From: UBA8752 sp042095055 | GTDB taxonomy: Bacteria; Bacteroidota; Bacteroidia; Flavobacteriales_D; Sanyastnellaceae | Reading direction: 5' to 3' | Assembly: GCA_042095055.1 (NCBI GenBank) | Contig: JBELBZ010000001.1 | Span: 158,201 to 222,200, forward strand | Length of the DNA: 64,000 bases | Shown here: piece after piece, positions 53,818 through 62,354 of the stretch | How positions within the stretch are numbered: the stretch's first letter is position 1 | How the letters are laid out: each line of letters begins with the position of its first letter | The notes under the pieces: generated by a model | Seen by the model: only the letters and a program-made list of their open reading frames with translations | The model's database searches: none | Told to the model about the DNA's origin: nothing | Position numbers and translations under genes: made by a program

Positions 53818-54846
53818 TCACAGGGTGAGTTTTTCCTGCCAGCGCCAGGCATCTGCCAAGCACTCTTCCAAAGAACGCTTGGTGCTCCAGCCAAGCAGAT
53901 CTGCTGCCTTGGTCGCATCGGCGTAAATCGCCGTGACGTCACCAGGACGGCGCGCTCCAAAACGGTGCGGAACAGCTCGGCCAGTGGCAGATTCAAACGC
54001 TGAAATCACTTCTTTTACACTGCTTCCAGTGCCTGTTCCGAGGTTAAAAGCATCCATGGCCCCGTCGTTCTGCTCCAGCCATTGCAAGGCCGCCACATGG
54101 GCTTCTGCCAGGTCGCAAACGTGCAGGTAATCTCGAACGCAGGTTCCGTCAGCTGTGGGGTAGTCCTCACCAAACACGGTCAGTTCAGGCCGCAATCCCG
54201 CCACACTTTGGGTCAAGAAGGGGACAAGGTTGGCAGGGGTTCCAATGGGCAATTCTCCAATCTCAGCTGAAGGATGGGCACCAATGGGGTTGAAGTAGCG
54301 CAGCAAGGCAATGCCGAGCTCCCCTTGTGCAGCGGCATGGCTGTACCCCAGCAACGTCTCACAGGCCTGCTTGGTGTATCCATAGGGCGAGGCGGCGGGT
54401 TGAATGGGGGCCGATTCGCCCACAGGCAGCGATGCCGCTTCTCCGTATACCGTGCATGAGGAACTGAAGACCAAGTGCTGGACACCGGCCTTGCGCAGCA
54501 TGTGGGTCAGTTTGGCAGTGGCGCCGATGTTGTTGGAGAAATATTTCTCGGGTGCGGTGACGCTTTCGCCGACAGCCTTGTCGGCTGCAAAGTGAATGGC
54601 CCCGTGCACGGGGCTGTCAAACACAACCTTCATGGCGTTTTCGTCAGCACAATCGACAGCGTGAAACTCTACGCTTTTGCCCAAGATGCGTTCAACGCCC
54701 TGGAGGACGCCAATCTGGCTGTTGCGCAAGTCGTCTACGATGACAGGAGCATAGCCCGCTTCGGTCAATGCTACTGCGGTATGGGAGCCGATAAAGCCAG
54801 CTCCTCCTGTGACCAAAATGCGCTTTGGGGTGTCGTTGTGGGACAT
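53818..54846 (-). CDS. galE: UDP-glucose 4-epimerase
   Basis: 342 residues from ATG 54846 (MSHNDTPKRILVTGGAGFIG); the open frame runs far upstream across the opposite gene and was not used. Rossmann motif GGAGFIGSH, catalytic YGYTKQACE (YxxxK), SSSCTVYGEA and the substrate loop RYFNPIGAHPS are typical of extended SDR GalE. It interconverts UDP-glucose and UDP-galactose, feeding surface polysaccharide synthesis. Confidence 0.95.
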   Translation of the reverse strand: MSHNDTPKRILVTGGAGFIGSHTAVALTEAGYAPVIVDDLRNSQIGVLQGVERILGKSVEFHAVDCADENAMKVVFDSPVHGAIHFAADKAVGESVTAPEKYFSNNIGATAKLTHMLRKAGVQHLVFSSSCTVYGEAASLPVGESAPIQPAASPYGYTKQACETLLGYSHAAAQGELGIALLRYFNPIGAHPSAEIGELPIGTPANLVPFLTQSVAGLRPELTVFGEDYPTADGTCVRDYLHVCDLAEAHVAALQWLEQNDGAMDAFNLGTGTGSSVKEVISAFESATGRAVPHRFGARRPGDVTAIYADATKAADLLGWSTKRSLEECLADAWRWQEKLTL

Positions 54847-54921
54847 GTTGCAAATATCGGTAACCCTGCGCGGCTTTATCCCGTACCAATGGTGTCGGAT
54901 TCCGTTCGACAAGGTTCTATT

Positions 54922-55353
54922 ATGCAAGCGAATCACTACAACCTCGATTACCTCAAGCAGGTGTTCCAAGGCAATGATGCCATGGTGCTGCGCATCCTCG
55001 ATATTTTCGAGGAGGAGGTTCCGAAGTATTTCGCCGAAATGTCCCGGTTGGCCAGCGCTGGTCAATGGGGCGGATTGCATCCTTTGGCACACAAATCCAA
55101 AAGCAGCATTGGAATGCTGGGCATGCATGGACTGTTGAAGGAGGTGCTGGTGGTGGAAAACCTGTCCCGCACCGCGGGAGATGAGCAACGGTTGCACGCC
55201 GCTTTGCTCGAGGCCACCCAGCTGCTTGAGGTGGCCCTTGATGCGCTGCGCGCAGACCGCACTGGGGGATTGTTGCACAGTCCTAAGCTGGGGTCGGAAG
55301 CCCCCACAAAGGCATCAGAATACCGAGAGACAAAGCGCCTGTACCGCGCTTAA
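54922..55353 (+). CDS. HPt (histidine phosphotransfer) domain protein
   Basis: 143 residues from ATG 54922; an in-frame ATG at 54889 would add 11. The Hpt four-helix domain carries the phospho-accepting motif LAHKSKSSIGMLG with H57. The C-terminus is a basic tail. It should relay phosphate between a hybrid histidine kinase and a response regulator, neither of which is adjacent. It is divergent from galE with 75 nt between the starts. Confidence 0.8.
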   Translation: MQANHYNLDYLKQVFQGNDAMVLRILDIFEEEVPKYFAEMSRLASAGQWGGLHPLAHKSKSSIGMLGMHGLLKEVLVVENLSRTAGDEQRLHAALLEATQLLEVALDALRADRTGGLLHSPKLGSEAPTKASEYRETKRLYRA

Positions 55354-55405
55354 CTGACGGTCGGTCCTTTCCTTTTTTGGAAGCAGGTGTTCGGCTTTGA
55401 CGCGG

Positions 55406-55413
55406 TATTTTCG
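55406..55413 (+). promoter_or_regulatory. Putative -7 element of the DUF4301 gene
   Basis: TATTTTCG followed by CGCC and the ATG at 55418, the shortest 4-nt spacing. The same 12-mer TATTTTCGCGCC precedes porV. Confidence 0.5.
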
Positions 55414-55417
55414 CGCC

Positions 55418-56839
55418 ATGCCCTTCGCATTGACCCCGGACATCCTTGACGCAGCAGCTGAGCACGGCATCTCGGAAAGCGAATTGATCCGCCAATGGGA
55501 ACGTTTGCAGGGGGGGCCATCGCACTGCACCCCCGAGGCTCCATGCCAGAGGGGCGATGGCATCAAATCCCTTTCCGAAAAGGCGATGGAGCGGTTGGCC
55601 GCCCGGGGCAATGCCCTCGAGGCTGGACAGGCTGTGAGGTTGGTTCCGGCCAGTGGGGCCGCCAGTCGGATGTTCAAGGCATTGGCTTCATCCAACAAAG
55701 AAGCTGTGAAGCAGCTCGATGCCCAATGGGAGCGGTTTCCTTTTCGCGGGGCAGCCGAGGCCACTGGAAATTGTGATTCTCCATCAGATCGTTTGGCCGC
55801 AGTCATGGCCCGTTTGGATTTGCCCAGCATGCCCAAAGGAGGCCTGCCCTTTCACACCTATCCTGAGGAGACGCGCACAGCTTTTGAGGAGCACATGTAC
55901 GAATGGAAGGCCACGCTGTCTGGAACAGTCCCTCCCCACGTTCACTTCACCTTGCCCGAAGAGGGGCAGGCCCTGTGGAAGGAGCGTCTCGAACAGTGGG
56001 CCTCGAAGGTTGGTGTCGAGGTGAGCACCTCGGTTCAGCATCCTTCTACCGATACCATCGCCATGGGTTCCAATGGAAAACCCGTTGTACGCGGGGATGG
56101 TAAGCCCCTGTTTCGGCCTGGTGGACACGGAGCTTTGCTGCGCAACTTGAGCAAGTTGTCCCAAGCGCACCCCGGGGCATTTGTGAGCATCAAGAACATA
56201 GACAATGTCCGTCCAACAACGGCCCACGATGAGGTCTTGCCTTGGCGCAAAGCCCTGCTGGGGTTGACCGCTGAGGTGGATGAAGCCAGGGTCCAAGCGG
56301 TCAAGGCCTTGGATCAGGGCAACGCAAGGCCCGCTGAGTTGTGGCTGGGCAGGGGCATTGCCCACCCTTCTGCGCCTCGCCCTGATGGCGTCGCCGCGTT
56401 GCGTTCCGCCTTGGACCGCCCCTTGCTTGTGGCGGGCATGGTGCGCAATGAGGGTGAGCCTGGTGGAGGACCTTTTTGGTTGCGCGATGACGAAGGAACG
56501 CTGCGCGCCCAAATTGTGGAGTCTGCAGAAATGGACCTTGGAAACCCGCTCATTGGCAATTGCATTGCGGGAGCCACCCACTTCAATCCAGTGGATCTGA
56601 TTTGTGTGATGCACAACACCGAGGGGGTCCCCTATGACCTCAACGCATATGTGGACAGCCGCAGGGATTTTCTTGTTTCGAAGTCGCACTTAGGCAAGCC
56701 GCTCATCGGGCTGGAACATCCTGGGTTATGGAATGGGGCCATGGGCCGATGGAACACACTGTTTGTAGAAGTCCCTTCGCGCACATTTGCGCCAGTCAAG
56801 ACCGTCTTTGATTTGCTGAGGCCTGAGCACCAGGCTTAA
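55418..56839 (+). CDS. DUF4301 family protein
   Basis: 473 residues from ATG 55418 (MPFALTPDILDAAAEHGISE). It matches the DUF4301 family found in Bacteroidota: VPASGAASRMFKAL near residue 85 (nucleotidyltransferase-like phosphate loop), GGLPFHTYPEETRTAFEEHM, HVHFTLPEEG, and KPLFRPGGHGALLRNL with FVSIKNIDNVRP. The motifs resemble sugar-nucleotide pyrophosphorylases, so a nucleotidyltransferase role is inferred but unproven. It ends before a bidirectional terminator. Confidence 0.8.
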   Translation: MPFALTPDILDAAAEHGISESELIRQWERLQGGPSHCTPEAPCQRGDGIKSLSEKAMERLAARGNALEAGQAVRLVPASGAASRMFKALASSNKEAVKQLDAQWERFPFRGAAEATGNCDSPSDRLAAVMARLDLPSMPKGGLPFHTYPEETRTAFEEHMYEWKATLSGTVPPHVHFTLPEEGQALWKERLEQWASKVGVEVSTSVQHPSTDTIAMGSNGKPVVRGDGKPLFRPGGHGALLRNLSKLSQAHPGAFVSIKNIDNVRPTTAHDEVLPWRKALLGLTAEVDEARVQAVKALDQGNARPAELWLGRGIAHPSAPRPDGVAALRSALDRPLLVAGMVRNEGEPGGGPFWLRDDEGTLRAQIVESAEMDLGNPLIGNCIAGATHFNPVDLICVMHNTEGVPYDLNAYVDSRRDFLVSKSHLGKPLIGLEHPGLWNGAMGRWNTLFVEVPSRTFAPVKTVFDLLRPEHQA

Positions 56840-56842
56840 ATC

Positions 56843-56876
56843 AAAAAAGGCCGCCTTCAATGGAAGACGGCCTTTT
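56843..56876. terminator. Bidirectional terminator between convergent genes
   Basis: AAAAAAGGCCGCCTTC and its near-perfect complement around an AATG loop, with A-run before and T-run after the stem, so it can stop transcription from both the DUF4301 gene (plus) and the T9SS protein gene (minus). Confidence 0.8.
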
Positions 56877-56901
56877 CAGGGAGGAAATGCGAATCAGGGA
56901 A

Positions 56902-58212
56902 TCAGCCTTTGAGGATTCGAATGGAAACAGACTGGCGACCACTCAAGAGGCGCAGGCTGTAAATACCAGGGCGCAAATCACCCAAGTCTGTAAACCGAAC
57001 AGGAGCTTCCAATTGACCACCAGCGAGTGAGATGGTCTTAACAGGCATACCCACGTGGTCGAGCACTTGAAGAAGGGCACCTTCTTTGACGGTTCCCCGC
57101 ACCTTTACGCTCAAGGCGTCCCCAAAAGGAATGGGATAGGCGCTCAAAGCCAAGGCGATGCGACCATCATCCGTACCCAACACATCTTCTGCCGTTGCGG
57201 TCTCAAGTCCAGCGGCCATCGCAATGTTGAAAGGAACGGTCTGTCCATCGATGTACAAGCGGCCGAAGTCGGCGTTGTTGACCCCCTTGGCAAGCAAGGC
57301 CAAGCGGCTGCCTTCTGGGCAGATCACCTTCAAAGACAGCTGTTGGCCTTTGCGCACGCTTCCTTTGTCAAAAGTCAGCTTGAGTTCGCCATCGGTGACG
57401 TTTTCACTCGTAAAAGTGCCCTTGGCAATTTCATCGCCATTGAAGTGGGAGAGGGAATACGTGTAGTCAAATTCAGGCTTGACAAAAGGCACAGCCAATT
57501 TGGCCTCTACCACACGGCCGCGCTCACAGGCATAGAAGGTCTGAAGGAAGGTCCCTCCGACCACATTGAGCACACCGTTTGATTCGCGCTGTGCGGCATT
57601 GCAGTCGCCTGAGACTTCAAGGTCAAGGCCTGCAGCAGAGCGGCTCATCGCTTGGGCAGGAGGCGTAACGTTGCCAATGTCTGACTTGCGGCCATCCTGT
57701 GCAGCGTTCAATTCTGGGGTAGCGCTGCGCACACCTACGGTAAACTTGGCATTCTTGGAGAGGTACTCGCCTTGGAGGCGTGCTTCACCGGCAAACATGT
57801 TGACGTCGTCCGTTCCAGGTACGACACATGAAGCACCATTTTGGGCGCGGATCACCAATGTGAACTGGTCGTTCATCAATGTGGGAATGGACAAGTTGCC
57901 CAAGACAAAGCTTGTGCCATTGTAGTTGTCTGCAGTGATGGTCTGCATGGCCTTGGGCGTAAAGGTGTCGTCCATGATGGCCACTTGAAAGAAGCCACCA
58001 TTGAAGTCTGCGCTGGCGATGATCTCAACAGAAGAGATGGTGCCTTTGGCGCAAGCCCGAAGGTTTTGTGTCATTGTTTGACCGTCGACATAGATGGCCG
58101 TATTGATGTGGTCCTGCTCAACCTTGCACAAGTCGTCTTGTGGAGATGCGGCAGAAACCGTTTGAAGAAGGAGACCAAAGAGGCCGAACAAAAGGGAAAA
58201 AGAGCGAATCAT
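56902..58212 (-). CDS. Secreted protein with duplicated domain and T9SS type A signal
   Basis: 436 residues with a signal peptide ending TVSAA. Two related domains follow: about 28-190 (beginning CKVEQDHINTAIYVDGQT and containing LRACAKGTISSVEI) and about 203-345 (beginning CNAAQRESNGVLNVVGGT and containing FYACERGRVVEAKL). Each starts with a Cys and repeats a G-(T/R)-(I/V) strand pattern, evidence of internal duplication. The C-terminal 85 residues form the type A T9SS signal: SAYPIPFGDALSVKVRG ... LRPGIYSLRLLSGRQSVSIR. The two domains match no family I can name. Confidence 0.85.
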   Translation of the reverse strand: MIRSFSLLFGLFGLLLQTVSAASPQDDLCKVEQDHINTAIYVDGQTMTQNLRACAKGTISSVEIIASADFNGGFFQVAIMDDTFTPKAMQTITADNYNGTSFVLGNLSIPTLMNDQFTLVIRAQNGASCVVPGTDDVNMFAGEARLQGEYLSKNAKFTVGVRSATPELNAAQDGRKSDIGNVTPPAQAMSRSAAGLDLEVSGDCNAAQRESNGVLNVVGGTFLQTFYACERGRVVEAKLAVPFVKPEFDYTYSLSHFNGDEIAKGTFTSENVTDGELKLTFDKGSVRKGQQLSLKVICPEGSRLALLAKGVNNADFGRLYIDGQTVPFNIAMAAGLETATAEDVLGTDDGRIALALSAYPIPFGDALSVKVRGTVKEGALLQVLDHVGMPVKTISLAGGQLEAPVRFTDLGDLRPGIYSLRLLSGRQSVSIRILKG

Positions 58213-58344
58213 ATTGAATGGGTTTAATGTGGATTCAGGCTCCTTTACGGGGGGCGGTTCAATTCGGTTTCAGAACCGACAATAAAATCAAAAATAAAAA
58301 GAATAAAACACTACAAATCAGTGCCTTAAGCCCGAAAAAAATTT

Positions 58345-58977
58345 TCAGGATTGGGGGAATTCCCAGACGGAATCTGCCCCAGGGTACTCTGTTGAGTCGT
58401 GGTTGGAGGCCACCACAAGTGTCCGTCCAAGGCGCCAATCAGAGACCAGTGTTTGGTACCAAGACTTTCCCGTTTGGTCCAAATGCGATGTGGGCTCATC
58501 CAAGAACAGGGCGCTGGCATCTGTTGAGAAGGCCAAGGCCAAGGCCAACCGCTGGCGCATTCCAGAGCTCAAATCTCTGACGCGAACGGTGCCTTTTCCT
58601 TGGAGCAGAGCCAGTTCCAGCACCTGTTGCACACTGGCGTTGGGAACGGGCCGCCTCAGACGCTGATGCAATGCGATGTGCTCCGCTACATCTAAATCCG
58701 CGATCAAACCTTGGTCGGGTGCGCAGTATGCCATGCATGTAGGGACATCCATAGCGGGGAGATCATGGACCCCAGAGCGCCATGAAATTCCACCCTCAGT
58801 GGGCCGATCAAAGGCGCACATGAGCCTCAAAAGGCTGGATTTCCCGCTGCCATTGGCACCCAGTATCGCCAAAGTGCTGCCCGCATGGACTTCCAGGTCA
58901 ACCTTGCGCAAAATCCACTGCCTGCCATGTCGCTTGCCGATTTGCTTCAGGGTGATGCCAAGTGGAAGTTGTTGCAT
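58345..58977 (-). CDS. ABC transporter ATP-binding protein (CcmA-like)
   Basis: 210 residues. Walker A GANGSGKSS, signature LSSGMRQRLALAL, Walker B LFLDEPTSHLD and a downstream histidine in VASNHD. The short size and weak Q-loop place it near CcmA-like single-domain ATPases. Its ATG overlaps the TAA of lpxA by one base (TAATG), so it is the last gene of the lipid A operon. The permease partner is not visible. Confidence 0.82.
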   Translation of the reverse strand: MQQLPLGITLKQIGKRHGRQWILRKVDLEVHAGSTLAILGANGSGKSSLLRLMCAFDRPTEGGISWRSGVHDLPAMDVPTCMAYCAPDQGLIADLDVAEHIALHQRLRRPVPNASVQQVLELALLQGKGTVRVRDLSSGMRQRLALALAFSTDASALFLDEPTSHLDQTGKSWYQTLVSDWRLGRTLVVASNHDSTEYPGADSVWEFPQS

Positions 58978-59777
58978 TAGAAGGGGCCGCGAACGATGCC
59001 TTTGTCCGAGGCACGGATAAAGTCAAGGATGGTCTCTTTGGCGTCGCTTACTGGCAATTCCAGCTCGGCCACCTTGAGGGCTTGCGACATGTTTCCTCCG
59101 GTGATGTAGAGGGTCCTGTATATGTCTTCTACTGCACGAACGAACTCGTCGGGAAATCCCCTGCGCCGGAGGCCGATTGCATTGACGCCGATATAACTCA
59201 AAGGTTCACGGGCGACCTTGACAAAGGGAGGGACATTCTTGCGCACCAGTGATCCTCCCGCCACGAAGGCATGTTGTCCGATTCTCACAAATTGCTGCAC
59301 AGCCACAACACCCTCGATAATGACCCAGTCTTCAACAGTCACGTGGCCTGCGATATTGGCATTGTTGGCCAAGACGCAGTGATCCCCCACCACCGCATCG
59401 TGGGCCACATGGGTATAGGCCATGAGCAAGCAGTGGGACCCCACCTTTGTGGTCATGCGGTCGGTTGTGCCCCTGTTGATGGTGCAACACTCCCGGATGG
59501 TGGTGTGGTCGCCTACAACAACCGTGGTGTTTTCGCCCGCGTATTTCAAGTCTTGGGGGACACCGCCGATTACAGCACCGGGAAAAATCCGGCAATGCGC
59601 CCCAATGCGTGCACCACTCAAAATCGTGGCGTTGGGTCCAATCCAAGTCTCCGGCCCAATGCTCACATGGGCCTCTACGGTTGCAAAAGGACCTATGGTT
59701 ACCCCTTCTCCTATGGTGGCATCGGGATGTACAGATGCCATCGGAGAGATCAAAGGCGCAGTCTCAGCTTGATTCAT
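58977..59777 (-). CDS. lpxA: UDP-N-acetylglucosamine O-acyltransferase
   Basis: 266 residues of left-handed beta-helix hexapeptide repeats, with a catalytic histidine in AYTHVAHDAVVGDHCVL and a C-terminal helical bundle. It performs the first acylation of lipid A synthesis on UDP-GlcNAc. ATGA overlap with lpxC-fabZ upstream, and one-base overlap with the ABC gene downstream. The start at 59777 fits the family (SPMASVHPDATIGEG). Confidence 0.95.
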   Translation of the reverse strand: MNQAETAPLISPMASVHPDATIGEGVTIGPFATVEAHVSIGPETWIGPNATILSGARIGAHCRIFPGAVIGGVPQDLKYAGENTTVVVGDHTTIRECCTINRGTTDRMTTKVGSHCLLMAYTHVAHDAVVGDHCVLANNANIAGHVTVEDWVIIEGVVAVQQFVRIGQHAFVAGGSLVRKNVPPFVKVAREPLSYIGVNAIGLRRRGFPDEFVRAVEDIYRTLYITGGNMSQALKVAELELPVSDAKETILDFIRASDKGIVRGPF

Positions 59778-61222
59778 GCTTCAGAAGAAGTGGGGACCCT
59801 GTCCCTGATGATTTGAGCGAGCATCTCTGCTTCGGAGACCAGCTTGTCACCAACGTATGCCCTTCCTGTCATGTGCACCAATCCCCTGCGGATGGGGCTG
59901 GCCAATTGCAGTTTGAACAGAATGGTATCGCCAGGAACCACCTTCTGCTTGAACCTCACATTGTCAATCTTCATGAAGTAGGTCGACCAGTTTTCAGGGT
60001 CTTCCACCCCGCTCAAGGCGAATATTCCTCCTACTTGCGCCATGGCTTCGATTTGAAGAACCCCAGGCATTACAGGGTTGCCCGGGAAGTGCCCTTGAAA
60101 GAAGGGCTCATTCATGGTGACGTTTTTCAGACCGGTGATGCTGTCGTCCTTGCGCTCGATGATTTTGTCGACGAGCAGAAAGGGGTAGCGGTGGGGCAGC
60201 AGGTTTTCAATGTCCTGAATGTCCATCACCGGCTCCGCCTTGGGATCGTAGCGAGGGATGCCCTCTTCTGCATTTTTCTTGCGCTTGAGGAGCTGGGCAA
60301 AGGCCACATTTCCAGCATGTCCTGGCCGAGCGGCCAAAATGTGGCCCTCGATGAAGAAGCCCGTCAAGGCCAAGTCACCGACGATGTCCAGCAATTTGTG
60401 GCGCGCAGGCTCATTCTCGAATTGGAGGGTGGTATTGTTGAGGACACCGATTTTACCCGGCTCGACTTTGAGGTTGTCTTTGCCGGACAAAGCGGCGACT
60501 TCGTCGAGTTCGACTTGGCTGTATTCTCTCTCCGCAAGTACAATGGCGTTGTCCAAATCACCACCTTTGATCAAGCCCTGTTCCAGCAGGGATTTGACCT
60601 CTTTCAGAAAGACAAAAGTCCGGCAACGGCTGATTTCAGAAACAAATTTCCCCATGTGGTACATGGAGGCGTGTTGGGTGCCCAGAATGGGGCTGTGGTA
60701 GTCCACCATGACGGTCGCCCTGAATTCGCCATTGACCGGGGGCACTGCGAGCATTTCAACCCCTTTTCCGTCGTGGTATGTCACGGATTCAGTCAGCTTG
60801 AAGATGTGCCTGTCCGCTTCCAGATTCACAGCGCCAACCTCCTCGATATGAGCCACAAAGGGCCAGCTGCTGCCATCCATGATGGGCACTTCAGGACCTG
60901 TCATCTCGATCAGGGCGTTGTCGATGCCACTTCCGTATAGCGCAGCCAAGAGGTGTTCGGTGGTGTAAATGCGCACACCGCCCTTTTCAAGGGTTGTTCC
61001 GCGGCGGGTCTCGACCACGAGGTCGCAATTCGCAGGAACCGATGGCTGTCCTTCAATGTCCATTCTCTGGAACACATAACCGTGGTCAGCAGGTGCGGGC
61101 TTGACCGTCAACTTTGTCGTTTGGCCAGTATGCAGGCCTATGCCTTCGAGGCTAAAAGCGCTCGCCAAGGTCCGCTGTTGGACAGGGGCCGGTATCTGTG
61201 CGGTTGAATTCTCCTTATTCAT
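59774..61222 (-). CDS. lpxC/fabZ: Bifunctional LpxC-FabZ: UDP-3-O-acyl-GlcNAc deacetylase / hydroxyacyl-ACP dehydratase
   Basis: 482 residues: LpxC (about 15-300) fused to FabZ (about 330-475), the organisation usual in Bacteroidota. Zinc-deacetylase motifs: TTEHLLAALYG, HKLLDIVGDLAL, and GHILAARPGHAGNVAFA. The FabZ part has LPHRYPFLLVDKI (catalytic His) and GHFPGNPVMPGVLQIEAMAQ (catalytic Glu). The fusion links a committed lipid A step with hydroxyacyl supply. It sits between lpxD and lpxA in one operon. Confidence 0.96.
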   Translation of the reverse strand: MNKENSTAQIPAPVQQRTLASAFSLEGIGLHTGQTTKLTVKPAPADHGYVFQRMDIEGQPSVPANCDLVVETRRGTTLEKGGVRIYTTEHLLAALYGSGIDNALIEMTGPEVPIMDGSSWPFVAHIEEVGAVNLEADRHIFKLTESVTYHDGKGVEMLAVPPVNGEFRATVMVDYHSPILGTQHASMYHMGKFVSEISRCRTFVFLKEVKSLLEQGLIKGGDLDNAIVLAEREYSQVELDEVAALSGKDNLKVEPGKIGVLNNTTLQFENEPARHKLLDIVGDLALTGFFIEGHILAARPGHAGNVAFAQLLKRKKNAEEGIPRYDPKAEPVMDIQDIENLLPHRYPFLLVDKIIERKDDSITGLKNVTMNEPFFQGHFPGNPVMPGVLQIEAMAQVGGIFALSGVEDPENWSTYFMKIDNVRFKQKVVPGDTILFKLQLASPIRRGLVHMTGRAYVGDKLVSEAEMLAQIIRDRVPTSSEA

Positions 61223-61243
61223 GGTGATGGCGCGTTTCAGAGG

Positions 61244-61251
61244 TGAAATTA
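61244..61251 (-). promoter_or_regulatory. Possible promoter element before lpxC-fabZ
   Basis: Minus strand TAATTTCA overlapping the lpxD stop codon, 21 nt before the lpxC-fabZ ATG. It could be an internal promoter or a chance match. Confidence 0.25.
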
Positions 61252-62292
61252 GGAGCCAGTGTTTGCTGCGCCTTGCCGCTGAGCGTCGCGGGTAAATTCC
61301 TTGGCGAGTTTGCGCAGGGCAAGTTGCATGTGTTGGTGCTTTCGAATGGGTTGGGCAGGGTTGCCTTGAAAGACCTGATCGGGCAGGGTAATGCTCGCAG
61401 TGATGCCACTTTTGGCGGCGATTTTGGTACCGCGGGCGATTTTGATGTGGCCATTGATGCCGACCTGTCCCCCAATCATGCAGTGCGCCCCAATCTCGGT
61501 GGACCCCGCGATGCCAGTCTGGGCAGCGATCACCGTGTGTTTTCCGATCCGGACATTGTGGGCCACCTGAATCAGGTTGTCCAGTTTCACCCCTTCATCC
61601 AATACGGTGGACCCTAAAGTCGCCCTGTCAATGGTGGTTCCGGCACCGATTTCACAACCCGCAGCGATGGTCACGTTGCCCAGCTGTGGGATTTTTTCGA
61701 ACCCGGACTCGGTAGGCGCAAATCCAAATCCATCGGCGCCGATGGTGGCGCCAGTCTGAAGGATGCATCGGTCACCGATCGTGCATTTATCTCCTACAAC
61801 GCTGCGCACGCCCAGAACCACCTGTTCTCCAACCGTGCAGTGGTCGCCTACAATAGCGCCGACCATCATTTTGGTCCCATTGCCAACGGTGCTGTTCGCT
61901 CCTACATAGGCGTGTGCACCAATGGTGACCCCTTCTCCAATGACCGCAGAATCTGCTACGACCGCTGAGGCGTGAATTTGGGTGCGATCAGTGTGCAGTG
62001 CCGCCTCGTCTCCATAGGCCTGCATGAGCTTGGCCATGGCTGCGTAAGGGTCTTCCACTCGGATCAGGCATGTGCCGGGCTGCACTGGGGCAGACGGCAC
62101 GAATTCCTTGGAAACCAAAACGGCCGTGGCTCCAGTGGTGTACAAGTGCCCTTCATAGGCCAGGTTGGCCAAGAAGGTCAAGTCGCCTTTTGAGGCGTCC
62201 TCAATGCCGGCAAATCCTGAGAGTGCCTGGGTGGGGACGTCGTCCAGTTGGCCGTCGAGTAAGTTGGCAACGTCAAGGGTGGTTACCTCCAT
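61249..62292 (-). CDS. lpxD: UDP-3-O-acylglucosamine N-acyltransferase
   Basis: 347 residues. An N-terminal uridine-binding domain (about 1-100) is followed by left-handed beta-helix repeats with the catalytic His in QVAHNVRIGKHTVIAAQTG and an extended C-terminal helix. It adds the second acyl chain in lipid A synthesis. It is the first gene of the lpxD, lpxC-fabZ, lpxA, ABC-ATPase operon and has its own leaderless-type promoter element. Confidence 0.95.
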   Translation of the reverse strand: MEVTTLDVANLLDGQLDDVPTQALSGFAGIEDASKGDLTFLANLAYEGHLYTTGATAVLVSKEFVPSAPVQPGTCLIRVEDPYAAMAKLMQAYGDEAALHTDRTQIHASAVVADSAVIGEGVTIGAHAYVGANSTVGNGTKMMVGAIVGDHCTVGEQVVLGVRSVVGDKCTIGDRCILQTGATIGADGFGFAPTESGFEKIPQLGNVTIAAGCEIGAGTTIDRATLGSTVLDEGVKLDNLIQVAHNVRIGKHTVIAAQTGIAGSTEIGAHCMIGGQVGINGHIKIARGTKIAAKSGITASITLPDQVFQGNPAQPIRKHQHMQLALRKLAKEFTRDAQRQGAANTGS

Positions 62293-62296
62293 GGTG

Positions 62297-62304
62297 CGAA
62301 ATTA
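62297..62304 (-). promoter_or_regulatory. Putative -7 element of lpxD
   Basis: Minus strand TAATTTCG, then CACC and the ATG at 62292. The 4-nt spacing and the CACC are shared with the lipoprotein gene at 15192. Confidence 0.5.
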
Positions 62305-62354
62305 AGGCGCAGAGCCGCGCCAGAAAGGAAGAGGTTGGAGATGGCGCAGTGAAT

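Noticed and set aside
55371..55380. T-rich run CCTTTTTTGG after the HPt gene as a terminator
   Set aside because: No stable hairpin precedes the run.
59609..60940. 443-residue plus-strand frame opposite lpxC-fabZ
   Set aside because: The minus-strand protein has intact LpxC and FabZ motifs and operon overlaps; the plus frame is a shadow.
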